Source: CAIWHR01 sp963726765
GTDB taxonomy: Bacteria > Pseudomonadota > Gammaproteobacteria > Burkholderiales > Casimicrobiaceae
Assembly: GCA_963726765.1 (NCBI GenBank)
Contig: CAVSDH010000011.1
Location: 682,001 to 746,000, forward strand
Direction of reading: 5' to 3'
DNA: 64,000 nt
Below are positions 1 to 7,826 of this stretch, piece by piece. The notes below the pieces were generated by a model. It ran no database searches. It had not been told where the DNA came from and saw only the letters and a program-made list of their open reading frames with translations. Numbering within the stretch: the stretch's first letter is position 1; the number at the start of each line of letters is the position of its first letter. Both the position numbers and the translations under genes were made by a program.

Positions 1-1
1 G

Positions 2-731
2 CTGTTCTACGTCGGCTCGGCGCAATCGTTCGATCCGCGCGGCCAGAGGATTGCCCGTGCGTTCGTGGCGATCATGCGCGCTGCCGGTGTGCGCATCGGC
101 ATTCTCGGCGCGTCGGAGACGTCGACCGGCGAATGCGTGCGGCGCACCGGCAACGAAATGCTGTTCCAGACGCTGGCGACGAGCCTGACGGCGACGCTGA
201 ATGCTCTCGGCGTCACCCGGATCGTGACATGCGATCCGCACGCCTTCAACACGCTCAGGAACGAATATCCCGGGTTCGGCGGCCATTTCGAGGTCATCCA
301 TCACACGCAGCTGATCGCGCAGCTGATCGCGCAGGGGCGGCTCAGCGCTGACGCCGCGGCACGAGAAGGTCATCTACCACGAGCCCTGCTACCTGGGGCG
401 CCACAACGGCGAGTACGAGGCGCCGCGACAGGTGCTCGCCGCCGTCTGCCGGGACGAGCCGCTCGAGTTTCCGCTGGCGCGCGCGAAGGCGATGTGCTGC
501 GGCGCGGGGGGCGGCCGCATGTGGATGGAGGAGACGATCGGCCGCCGCATCAACGTGGCGCGCGCGGAGCAGGCGCTGGTGCGCTCGCCGGCGATCATCG
601 CCACGGCGTGCCCCTACTGCGCGGTGATGATGAGCGACGGCGTGTCCGCGCTGGGGAAGGACGCCATCGCGACGCGCGACATCGCGGAGCTGGTCGCCGA
701 GTCGCTGGCGCCTGTCGACGCGCCTCGATGA
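2..731 (+). CDS. (Fe-S)-binding CCG-domain protein, 3' part, frame-broken
   Basis: This is the carboxy-terminal part of a heterodisulfide-reductase-like (HdrD/GlpC type) iron-sulfur protein; its beginning lies outside the window. Two cysteine-rich CCG modules are visible. The first has a CDPHAFNTLRNEYP segment near 230-270. The second has CYLGRHN near 390-410, CCGAGGGRMW near 496-525 and ACPYC near 605-620. In the known family these modules bind a [4Fe-4S] cluster and pass electrons between flavoproteins (such as EtfAB) and the membrane quinone pool. The frame changes at about 345-355: the first module is read in the frame of base 2 and the second in the frame of base 3. A one-base indel, probably a sequence error, explains this. 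The exact electron donor cannot be told from here. Confidence 0.75.
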
Positions 732-761
732 ATCCGCGCCGCCTGTCCGGGGCGGTGCCGG

Positions 762-1247
762 TCAGTAGCGGCCGTGCAGCTTGTAGATGTAGTTGGTGAG
801 CTCCACCGACTGCATCGAAAGCTGCCGCTGGATCTGGTGGACGGCCCTGACGATCGCTCGCATCACCTTGTACACGATGTCGGGGTGCGCCGCGAGAAGC
901 GATTCGAGTTTCTCCCGCTCGAGCCCGAGCACGCGCGTGCCGTCGCCGGCGACGAGCGACGCGTAGTGCCTGGATCCGTCCATGAATCCGAGTTCGTCGG
1001 CGAAATCGCCGGCGCCGATGTTGAAGAGCACGACTTCCTCGCTCGTTCCGGCGTTCCTGACCACGCGCAGCATGCCGTCGACGATGGTGTAGAGGTGATT
1101 GTCGGATTCGCCTTCCTTGACGAGGACGTCGCCGCTTCGCAGGTCCCGCAGCGTGACGAGCCCGGCAAGGATGCGGCATTGCTCCTCGGAAAGCTCGGCC
1201 GCGAGCTTCGACTGGCGCAGCACGTCAATCAGGTCCTGGTTTGCCAT
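762..1247 (-). CDS. Cyclic nucleotide-binding domain protein without HTH
   Basis: This 161-residue protein is almost entirely a Crp-type cyclic nucleotide-binding beta-barrel (about residues 10-125; SGDVLVKEGE and GDFADELGFMDG segments), followed by a helix of about 30 residues. It has no recognisable winged-helix DNA-binding domain, unlike Crp/Fnr regulators. The chosen ATG (1245-1247) follows a GGGAGAA ribosome binding site; longer in-frame starts have none. The gene lies tail to tail with the Fe-S protein gene and just upstream, on the same strand, of no obvious partner. It may sense a nucleotide or act through protein contacts; the target is unknown. Confidence 0.75.
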   Translation of the reverse strand: MANQDLIDVLRQSKLAAELSEEQCRILAGLVTLRDLRSGDVLVKEGESDNHLYTIVDGMLRVVRNAGTSEEVVLFNIGAGDFADELGFMDGSRHYASLVAGDGTRVLGLEREKLESLLAAHPDIVYKVMRAIVRAVHQIQRQLSMQSVELTNYIYKLHGRY

Positions 1248-1317
1248 GGATTCTCCCGGTCGTTCGTTCGATGGGGTCGGGCTCGGGGGCGGGCGTGCGG
1301 CCATGCGGGGGATCAGA

Positions 1318-1770
1318 TCAGCCGGTCCGCGCCGCTCCGGCGCCATGCAGCTGCTCGGCGCGCCTCACGAACGCGTCGACAAGCGCGTTGGCGATCCTGC
1401 CGAACACGGGTCCGGCGAGTCTCGCCATCGCCGCGCTCCGAAACTCGTAACGCAGAAAGAACTCGATCTTGCAGGCGTCGGCGGCCAATGCCGTCAGCCG
1501 CCATTCGCCCTCGAACTGCCGAAACGGGCCCTGCACCAAGTGGATCGACATGTATTCCGGACGCCGTTTCGTGTTGTGCGTGTCGAAATGAAACCGGACT
1601 CCGTGATAGTCGACGGCGATCGTCGCGCTGACCATGCCGTCGTCGCGGGAAAGCACGGTTGCGCCCGCGCACCACGGCAGGAAGGCAGGATAGTTCTCGG
1701 CCGCCTCGATCAGGTCGAACATGCGCGCTGCCGGAAACGGAACGAGCGCCGATTTGCGGACCTCGTTCAA
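1318..1770 (-). CDS. RatA/COQ10-type START domain protein
   Basis: The 150-residue protein matches the polyketide cyclase/START family that includes bacterial RatA (PasT) and mitochondrial COQ10. Typical features are the amino-terminal KSALVPFPAARMFDL segment, the ENYPAFLPWC motif and a carboxy-terminal helix ending in FVRRAEQLHG. COQ10 members bind ubiquinone and aid its delivery; RatA is reported to interfere with 70S ribosome assembly. The start appears to be TTG at 1768-1770, because the family's conserved amino terminus begins exactly there; the ribosome binding site is weak. In many betaproteobacteria this gene sits opposite smpB, but no smpB is present here. Confidence 0.8.
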   Translation of the reverse strand: MNEVRKSALVPFPAARMFDLIEAAENYPAFLPWCAGATVLSRDDGMVSATIAVDYHGVRFHFDTHNTKRRPEYMSIHLVQGPFRQFEGEWRLTALAADACKIEFFLRYEFRSAAMARLAGPVFGRIANALVDAFVRRAEQLHGAGAARTG

Positions 1771-2239
1771 GCGGCGAGCCCCCGCGCTTGCTCGGGGAGT
1801 TCCCGCGCCTGCCCGTGACTGCCCCGCCGCCGCTCTCGGCCGTCTTCGACGCCATCACGGTTCCATGGTGCAGCATGGAGTGCCGGCAACCATTGACCTG
1901 GATCACGTCGCGGGACGGGCACATCCCGGGTGATCTTGCCGGCCAGGTGAAAGGATGCGCGGTGGGATTGCGCGCCGGCGGCGGCACGGCAGCCGTACGT
2001 TTGCCCCCCGGATCGGAGGGTCGATTCGGCGTGCCCCGACTCCGCCGGAATCTCGTCGTTTTGACCCATGTCAAGCACGGTTGCCGGCCGAGCGATTCCA
2101 ATACGATAATCCGGTCAAGGCGGTCGGATGTTCGTGTGTGTGCCCCGGCGGTTCGAGCGCCGCGGAAGGCTTCGACACGGGCCTGCCCTCATTGCAAACC
2201 GCCGGCGTCCCCGCCGGCATCATTCGGAAAGGAATGGAC
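1771..2239. other. Intergenic region with FNR-type box
   Basis: About 470 bases without a convincing gene separate the RatA-like gene from the cytochrome c gene. The open frames here lack conserved protein features. The main recognisable signal is the FNR-type dyad at 2061-2074, followed by an AT-richer patch at 2096-2110 that can serve as a -10 region. Confidence 0.5.
2061..2074 (+). promoter_or_regulatory. FNR/ANR-type binding site
   Basis: TTGACCCATGTCAA is a perfect dyad (TTGAC-N4-GTCAA), close to the FNR consensus TTGAT-N4-ATCAA. Its centre (2067.5) would be at -41.5 for a start site at about 2109, with TCCAAT (2097-2102) as a possible -10. This is the class II activator position. A gene for an FNR with a full cysteine cluster lies 4.6 kb downstream. 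Confidence 0.6.
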
Positions 2240-2524
2240 ATGAAGTCAGCATTCATTGCGGCCGTGGCGGTTTTCGGCCTTGCCACCGGTCAAGCGGCCA
2301 TCGCGTCCGAGGCATTGGCCAAGAGCAACGGTTGCGTCAATTGTCATGCGGTCGACACGAAGAAGATCGGACCGGCTTTCAAAGTGACGGCCGAGAAGTA
2401 CAAGGGCAAGGCGGACGCCGAGGCGAAGCTGGTCGCGGAAATCAAGGCCGGCAAGCCGCATCCGCCGGTGAAGGTGAGCGACGACGACCTGAAGGCGCTG
2501 GTCAAGTGGATTCTCGCGATGTAA
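2240..2524 (+). CDS. Small periplasmic monoheme cytochrome c
   Basis: This 94-residue class I cytochrome c has a signal peptide of about 22 residues (cleavage after GQAAIA) and one heme motif, CVNCH, near residue 35. The fold is typical, with GPAFK after the heme and VSDDDLKALVKWIL at the end. The usual distal-ligand segment (PMPP) is replaced by KPHPPV, so there is no methionine where class I cytochromes carry their sixth heme ligand; a histidine sits there instead. Two ATGs are possible, at 2234 and 2240. The second is preferred because GGAAAGGA (2225-2232) is correctly spaced from it. The gene follows an FNR box and is probably an electron carrier for the multiheme system downstream. Confidence 0.85.
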   Translation: MKSAFIAAVAVFGLATGQAAIASEALAKSNGCVNCHAVDTKKIGPAFKVTAEKYKGKADAEAKLVAEIKAGKPHPPVKVSDDDLKALVKWILAM

Positions 2525-2838
2525 GTCTGTCGCCCAACGCGGCAGTTCGCGATTTCCCGGGCGAGCGGTATCGCACATAACGATTCCATTCTCCCGACGC
2601 GATCCGAGGCCTTTTCCGGCGCGAGGCGCACACGGAACTTCCGCATCCGTGCTGCGCCTCGCATCACATCGCGGACGCGCGCGCTGTCCGCGCCGGCAGG
2701 CTCCGCACCCGTTGATCCAAGTCAACACGCCCCGCCGGTCGGGGTGTCATTCTACCGTTCCAAGCAGCCACGGTGGGATGCGGGAGTGCGGCGCCACCGT
2801 GGTCACGATCAGCGTCCATTTGCAGGCCCCGATTTGCC
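2525..2838. other. Intergenic promoter region of the multiheme operon
   Basis: About 310 bases without a gene. The region holds the FNR-type box at 2712-2725 and, downstream, CATTCT at 2748-2753 as a weak possible -10. No clear terminator for the monoheme cytochrome gene is seen. Confidence 0.45.
2712..2725 (+). promoter_or_regulatory. FNR/ANR-type binding site
   Basis: TTGATCCAAGTCAA matches the FNR half-sites (TTGAT, N4, then GTCAA). Centred at 2718.5, it would be at -41.5 for a start site near 2760, again a class II activator position. It is the second such site in two consecutive intergenic regions, which makes chance occurrence less likely. Confidence 0.6.
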
Positions 2839-4065
2839 GTGAGCACTGCCAGTACCTTTCGCGCGATCCTGTTCGCCGTTTTGGGTGCTTGCGCCGCGGC
2901 TCATGCCGCGACGCCGCCGCCCGTCCCGAGCGTCAACGACACATGCCTGATGTGTCACGCCGACAAGGACGCCAAGGGCGCCGCCGGCAACTCAGTGGCC
3001 GTAGACGGCGCGAAATTCGCAACGTCGGTGCACGGCGAACTGAAGCTCAAGTGCACCGACTGCCATGGCGACGTCGCAGCGGACAAGCTGCCCCATCCGG
3101 AAAAGCTGAAACCCGTCAATTGCGGGAACTGCCATACAAGCGAGGTCAAGCAATACGCCGGGACCGTGCACGGAAAGGCGCGCAGGGGCGGCAATGCCAT
3201 CGCCGCGACGTGCACCGACTGCCACGGCAAGCACGACATCCTGCGGTCGAAGGATCCGGCGTCGCGTACCAACCACGCCAATATCGAAGCCACGTGTTCG
3301 ACATGCCACGGCGATGACGCGGTGGTCGCCAGGGGCAAGCTCCCGGGCGGCAACATCGGCGGCAAGTTCCACGACAGCATTCACGGCAAGGCCCTGACGG
3401 GAGCCGCGCAGGGAGCGGCGCCGACGTGCACGAATTGCCACGGCGCGCACGATATCCGGCCCAAGGCGGAAGAGGGCAGCCGCACCAGCCGCGCAATGGT
3501 TCCCGAGACGTGCGGCGCGTGCCACAAGCCGCAGCGCGAAGCGTATGTCAAGGGAATGCACGGCAAGCTGCGTCAGGACGGCGTGCTGGCCGCACCGGGC
3601 TGCACGGACTGTCACTCCACGCACGCCATCCAGCAGCACGACACGCCCAAGTTCCAGACCGAAGTGATCAAGGAGTGCGGGACCTGCCACTCGGATTACC
3701 TGTCGACATACCGCGACACGTTTCACGGCCAGGTGACGGCGCTCGGCTACTCGAGAATGGCCACGTGCGCATCGTGCCACGGCGCGCACGAGGTGCTGCC
3801 GGCATCGAACCCGGCATCCAAAGTCTCCAAGGAGATGAGGCTCAAGACGTGCCAGGCCTGTCACGCAGGCGCGTCGGCGAACTTCGCGAGCTTCGATCCG
3901 CACGCGAACCGTCACGACAAGACGCGAGATCCGTTCTACTACTACGCCGCACGATTCATGGAGCTTCTGCTTTTCGGCGTGTTCGCCTTCTTCGGCATCC
4001 ACACGGTCTTCTGGTTCTACCGCGAGCTGCGCGAAAAGCTGGCCGGTGGCAAGGAGAAGCAATGA
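2839..4065 (+). CDS. Membrane-anchored undecaheme cytochrome c (c3-like)
   Basis: The 408-residue protein has a signal peptide (cleavage near AAHA, residue 23) and eleven CXXCH heme motifs spread over about residues 35-345: CLMCH, CTDCH, CGNCH, CTDCH, CSTCH, CTNCH, CGACH, CTDCH, CGTCH, CASCH and CQACH. Additional single histidines (SVHGE, TVHGK, SIHGK, GMHGK, TFHGQ) recur between them and are likely distal ligands. A single membrane helix near the end (about residues 372-394) places the hemes in the periplasm. GTG at 2839 is chosen because it begins a proper signal peptide. The stop overlaps the next gene's ATG (ATGA), so this cytochrome and the cytochrome b are translationally coupled and probably form one complex. 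Confidence 0.85.
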   Translation: MSTASTFRAILFAVLGACAAAHAATPPPVPSVNDTCLMCHADKDAKGAAGNSVAVDGAKFATSVHGELKLKCTDCHGDVAADKLPHPEKLKPVNCGNCHTSEVKQYAGTVHGKARRGGNAIAATCTDCHGKHDILRSKDPASRTNHANIEATCSTCHGDDAVVARGKLPGGNIGGKFHDSIHGKALTGAAQGAAPTCTNCHGAHDIRPKAEEGSRTSRAMVPETCGACHKPQREAYVKGMHGKLRQDGVLAAPGCTDCHSTHAIQQHDTPKFQTEVIKECGTCHSDYLSTYRDTFHGQVTALGYSRMATCASCHGAHEVLPASNPASKVSKEMRLKTCQACHAGASANFASFDPHANRHDKTRDPFYYYAARFMELLLFGVFAFFGIHTVFWFYRELREKLAGGKEKQ

Positions 4066-4943
4066 TGGCGACCGTAACGGGCAGCGGCGCCGGCGCGGGC
4101 CCCGGCGTGCAAGCGGGCGGCAATGGCCACACGCAGCGCTACGTGCGCCGCTTCACGCCGGCCGAGCGTGTGCTGCACGCGTTCCTGATGCTCACCTTCG
4201 TCGGATGCGCGCTGTCCGGATTGCCGCTCATCTTCGCCGACCGGCCCTGGGCGGCCACGCTTGCGCGAATCCTCGGCGGATTCGAGGGCGCGGGGCTGAT
4301 TCACCGGATCTGCGCTGCGGTCATGATCGTCGTCTTCGTGACTCACGTCGCGCTGGTGTTCTTCCGTGCGCTCACCGGCCGCGGCCTGATGAAGATACTG
4401 TGGGGCCCGGACTCGATGGTGCCGCAGCCGCAGGACGTCGTCGACATCTACCGCAACTTCCTCTGGTTCCTCGGCCGGGGACCGCGGCCGCAGTTCGACC
4501 GCTGGACCTACTGGGAAAAGTTCGACTACTGGGCCGTGTTCTGGGGAATGATGATCATCGGCGGATCGGGGCTGCTGCTGTGGTTCCCGGTGTTCTTCGC
4601 GAAGCTCCTTCCCGGCTGGGTGTTCAACATCGCGGCGCTGGTGCACGGCGAAGAGGCGCTGCTCGCCGTGGGTTTCATCTTCACGTTCCATTTCTTCAAC
4701 GGGCACCTCCGGCCCGAGAAGTTTCCGATGGACACGGTTATCTTCACCGGACGGATATCCGAGCACGAACTCAGGAAGGAACGCGCCGTCGAGTATGCGC
4801 GGATGATGGACGAAGGAAGACTCGACGCGGTTCTGGCGCCTCCGCCAACGCGAGAGTCGCTGGTTTTCGGGTGGTTCGTCGGCGGCACGGCGCTATTGCT
4901 CGGAATCGTGGCGATCGTCTTGATCGTTTACAGTATCTTCTAG
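4062..4943 (+). CDS. Cytochrome b, formate dehydrogenase gamma-like
   Basis: The 293-residue integral membrane protein resembles the diheme cytochrome b subunits of formate dehydrogenase and Ni/Fe hydrogenase. Helices are seen at about residues 33-53 (ERVLHAFLML), 83-103 (LIHRICAAVMIVVFVTH), 152-175, 190-215 (VHGEEALLAVGFIFTFHFF) and a last one at the carboxy terminus (about 265-292). Histidines in the first, second and fourth helices fit heme b ligation. AAGGAGAAG precedes the ATG at 4062, which overlaps the stop of the 11-heme cytochrome gene. Most likely it exchanges electrons between the quinone pool and that cytochrome. Direction and partner are inferred, not shown. Confidence 0.85.
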   Translation: MMATVTGSGAGAGPGVQAGGNGHTQRYVRRFTPAERVLHAFLMLTFVGCALSGLPLIFADRPWAATLARILGGFEGAGLIHRICAAVMIVVFVTHVALVFFRALTGRGLMKILWGPDSMVPQPQDVVDIYRNFLWFLGRGPRPQFDRWTYWEKFDYWAVFWGMMIIGGSGLLLWFPVFFAKLLPGWVFNIAALVHGEEALLAVGFIFTFHFFNGHLRPEKFPMDTVIFTGRISEHELRKERAVEYARMMDEGRLDAVLAPPPTRESLVFGWFVGGTALLLGIVAIVLIVYSIF

Positions 4944-5070
4944 ATACTCCTTCGTGGCGGCGGACGCCTGCCGCGCCGGACCTCCGGCGAGAATGGCGTC
5001 GAGCCGCCTGGCGCGCGGGCGTCTCGTGCGGTCGATGCGACGACGGTCGGTGACATAAAGGGAATCATTG

Positions 5071-6513
5071 ATGAAGATCAGACTGGGGCGAAGGACGATC
5101 ATGCTGGGGGCGGCGATGACTCTGGTGCTTGGAGCCATCGCGGTTGCCGTGGTCGGCGCGGCGGGCATCGTCGCCTGGGAATACAGCAACAGCAACGCGT
5201 TCTGCGCCAACAATTGCCACGCCGTTCACCCCGAAGAGCCGCGCGCGTACGCCGCGTACTCGCACGCGCGCGTCCAATGCGTCGAGTGCCACATGGGTCG
5301 CCTGCCCACGCTGCAGCTGATGACACTCAAGGCCGCGCACTACCACGAGCTCCTGGGAATGATCACGGGGTACAAGCGGCCGCTCACGGCGACCACGCTG
5401 CGCCCGGCGCGCGATTCCTGCGAAGGCTGTCACTGGCCGTCGGTGAATCACGACGACAAGGTGCGGACGAAGGTTCACTACGATGCCGACGCCAAGAACA
5501 CCGAAACGCGCACCCGGCTCGTCGTCCATACGGGCAGCGGCGAGGCGCGCGAGAAGGCGACGCGCGGCATCCATTGGCATATCGACCAGAACGTCGAATA
5601 CGTGTCCGACGACGTGCAGAAGCGCACGATTCCCTGGGTGCGGATCACCGACGGGGACGGCAAGACCACGACCTATTTCGACGCGACGAGCAAGGTCGCC
5701 CGCGCGGAAATGGAGCAGGCGACGAAACGGAAAATGGAGTGCGCCGATTGCCACAATGCGGCCGGGCATCCTTTCGCCAATCCTCTCGATCGCGTCGACC
5801 ATGCCATTCTCGAGGGCAGGATCGACCGCAACCTGCCCTCGATCAAGGCGCGGGCAGCGTCGATCATCGAGAAGGCGTCGTCGCTTCATGGCCCCATGGA
5901 AGAGCAGATTCCCCAATTCGGGAAAATCATCGCCGCGGCGGCGCCGCAAGGCGAAATGAAGCCGGACGTGAAGAAGGCCGAAGCGCAGTTCGCCGCGACG
6001 ATGCTCGAAATCCTCAAGCTGTCCGAGTTCGAGGCCAAGGACTTGACGTGGAAGTCGTTCCCGAATCACGTCGGGCACAAGGACTCCCCGGGATGTTTCC
6101 GCTGCCACGACGGCAAGCACTTCAACGAGAAGGGCGAGGCCATTCGCCTGCAGTGCACGCTCTGCCATGACATTCCCCAGGTCAGCATCGACGGGACGCT
6201 CAAGACCGTGGCTTCGACGATCGCGCCGGGGCTGACTCCGCCGGACAGCCACGACGAGCCCAACTGGATGCGCGACCACCGCTCGAAGGTCGACACGTCC
6301 TGCGCGATGTGCCACGGACCGATCAAGTGGGGCAAGGATGGCGGAAGCTTCTGCTCGAACCCGGCGTGCCACGGCCGGACCTGGCCCAGCCTCGACCTCA
6401 ACGCCGAGCCCGCCAAGGCGGTCGAAAGGCCGCCGGCGGCCGAGCCGGCGAAAGGCGCCGAACCGGCGAAGAAAACCGCGGCAGGCGAGGCGAAGAAGGT
6501 ATCGGGAAAGTAG
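5071..6513 (+). CDS. Octaheme NapC/NirT-like membrane cytochrome c
   Basis: The 480-residue protein has one amino-terminal membrane anchor (about residues 10-33) and a periplasmic heme domain, as in NapC/NirT/NrfH quinol dehydrogenases, but much longer. Six hemes use CXXCH (CVECH, CEGCH, CADCH, CFRCH, CTLCH, CAMCH). Two more motifs are atypical: CANNCH (CX3CH) right after the anchor and CSNPACH (CX4CH) near the end. The last 40 residues are an Ala/Pro/Lys/Glu-rich tail. ATG at 5071 is preferred over TTG at 5068 because of the AAAGGGAA site upstream. By layout it resembles ImcH-type inner-membrane cytochromes that take electrons from quinol. It lies 127 bases after the cytochrome b gene, probably in the same FNR-controlled unit. 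Confidence 0.8.
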   Translation: MKIRLGRRTIMLGAAMTLVLGAIAVAVVGAAGIVAWEYSNSNAFCANNCHAVHPEEPRAYAAYSHARVQCVECHMGRLPTLQLMTLKAAHYHELLGMITGYKRPLTATTLRPARDSCEGCHWPSVNHDDKVRTKVHYDADAKNTETRTRLVVHTGSGEAREKATRGIHWHIDQNVEYVSDDVQKRTIPWVRITDGDGKTTTYFDATSKVARAEMEQATKRKMECADCHNAAGHPFANPLDRVDHAILEGRIDRNLPSIKARAASIIEKASSLHGPMEEQIPQFGKIIAAAAPQGEMKPDVKKAEAQFAATMLEILKLSEFEAKDLTWKSFPNHVGHKDSPGCFRCHDGKHFNEKGEAIRLQCTLCHDIPQVSIDGTLKTVASTIAPGLTPPDSHDEPNWMRDHRSKVDTSCAMCHGPIKWGKDGGSFCSNPACHGRTWPSLDLNAEPAKAVERPPAAEPAKGAEPAKKTAAGEAKKVSGK

Positions 6514-6534
6514 TGGCTTGAAAGCGAAGCGGGC

Positions 6535-6551
6535 GGGGCCGAATCGGCCCC
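6535..6551 (+). terminator. GC-rich hairpin after the octaheme cytochrome gene
   Basis: GGGGCC and GGCCCC are separated by GAATC, giving a short strong hairpin 22 bases past the stop codon. There is no T-run after it, so it may only stabilise the transcript end. Confidence 0.25.
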
Positions 6552-6682
6552 GGACCGCAAAGGCGGGGCGCACGCGCGGGTGCGCAGCTCGGGGCCCCAG
6601 GCTAACGACCGATTCGCGCCGTGAATTGCCGTGGAATTAGGTCCTGCAGGCTTCAGACCCCAGAACCCACCGTCACGTGCCA

Positions 6683-7450
6683 ATGTCGAGCCCGAACATC
6701 CCACCGCTCCCGTCGGCTGCGGCCGACGCGCCGGTCGTCAGGATGCGCGACATCAAGGCGCACTGCCTGCATTGCGGCGTGCGGGGGTTGTGCCTGCCGG
6801 TCGGAGTCAACCGGGACGGATTGCGTCGGATCGACGCTCTGGTCACCGAACGCGCGCATTTTCGCAAGGGCGATCCGATCTATCGCGCAGGGGACCCATT
6901 TTCCGCGCTGCATGCCCTCCGCGTGGGCTCATGCAAGACGGTCGTGCTCGGCGAGCGGGGGCACGAACAGGTCACCGGATACCACATGATGGGCGACATC
7001 GTCGGCATGGACGGCATAGGTACCGACCGGCACAGCGCCGACGCGGTGGCGCTGGAAGACACGGAAATTTGCCAGCTTCCGTTCGAGCGCGTCGAAGAGC
7101 TCGCGCGTCAAGTCGTGGCATTGCAGCGCAATCTCCACAAGGTGATGTCCGCGGAAATCGCGCGCGAGCACGACGTCATGCTCATGCTGGGCAGCATGGC
7201 CGCCGACGAGCGGCTCGCGGCGTTTCTTCTTGGCCTTTCGCAGCGCTATGTCGACCGCGGATATTCGGCGACCGAATTCGTGCTGCGGCTGACGCGCGAG
7301 GACATCGGCAGCTACCTGGGGCTCAAACTGGAGACCGTGAGCCGGCTGCTGTCGCGCTTCCAGTCCGCTGGGCTGATCCAGGTGCAAGGGCGCGCCGTAA
7401 AGCTCATCGATCTGCGCGCGCTGAAGCAAACGGTCGGCCGGTCATCCTGA
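6683..7450 (+). CDS. fnr: FNR-type oxygen-sensing transcription regulator
   Basis: The 255-residue Crp/Fnr protein carries the exact FNR cluster spacing CX2CX5C (CLHCGVRGLC, about residues 26-35) plus a further cysteine in the DTEICQLPF segment. Together these match the four ligands of the oxygen-labile [4Fe-4S] cluster of E. coli FNR. The cyclic-nucleotide-like barrel spans about residues 50-160, and the winged helix-turn-helix (LTREDIGSYLGLKLETVSRL) lies near 205-225. The recognition helix has the E..SR pattern that reads TTGAT sites. It follows the cytochrome cluster, whose upstream regions hold two FNR boxes, so it is the likely local activator. ATG at 6683 is chosen; a GTG two codons earlier is possible. 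Confidence 0.9.
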   Translation: MSSPNIPPLPSAAADAPVVRMRDIKAHCLHCGVRGLCLPVGVNRDGLRRIDALVTERAHFRKGDPIYRAGDPFSALHALRVGSCKTVVLGERGHEQVTGYHMMGDIVGMDGIGTDRHSADAVALEDTEICQLPFERVEELARQVVALQRNLHKVMSAEIAREHDVMLMLGSMAADERLAAFLLGLSQRYVDRGYSATEFVLRLTREDIGSYLGLKLETVSRLLSRFQSAGLIQVQGRAVKLIDLRALKQTVGRSS

Positions 7451-7486
7451 CATCGCGCCGCCGGCGGATTGCGGGAGGTGGACGGG

Positions 7487-7560
<74 letters not shown>

Positions 7561-7634
7561 GGCAAGGGAGTTGAGCGGGTCGCGCGCCGCCGTGCCGCCG
7601 CGTGATCGCGCACATGCGAATTCTCAACGGCAAA

Positions 7635-7640
7635 AGTATA
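7635..7640 (-). promoter_or_regulatory. Possible -10 element for the tRNA gene
   Basis: The minus strand reads TATACT here, five of six matches to the sigma-70 -10 box, 75 bases before the mature tRNA 5' end. No good -35 is evident. Confidence 0.3.
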
Positions 7641-7826
7641 GCCGACACCGTTGCGGCGAACGGGCCCGGCTACGCAATTCCCGCGCCTCGCGATAGAATG
7701 CAGCAGGAGGCAGGTGCCTCGGCGCTCGTGCGATGCGCCGCCGCCATGCGAGCGCCAGGATTTCGAGGGGGTAGAGCACGGTTCCAGAATGCCGCCTACT
7801 TCCCTGACCGAGTGCTGCCCAGCCAC

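Noticed and set aside
1771..2060. A search for smpB beside the ratA-like gene
   Set aside because: No frame on either strand shows SmpB features, so the usual ratA/smpB pair is absent here.
4926..4943. TTGATCGTTTACA near the end of the cytochrome b gene as a third FNR box
   Set aside because: Only one half-site matches; the other half is TACAG and the site is inside the coding region.
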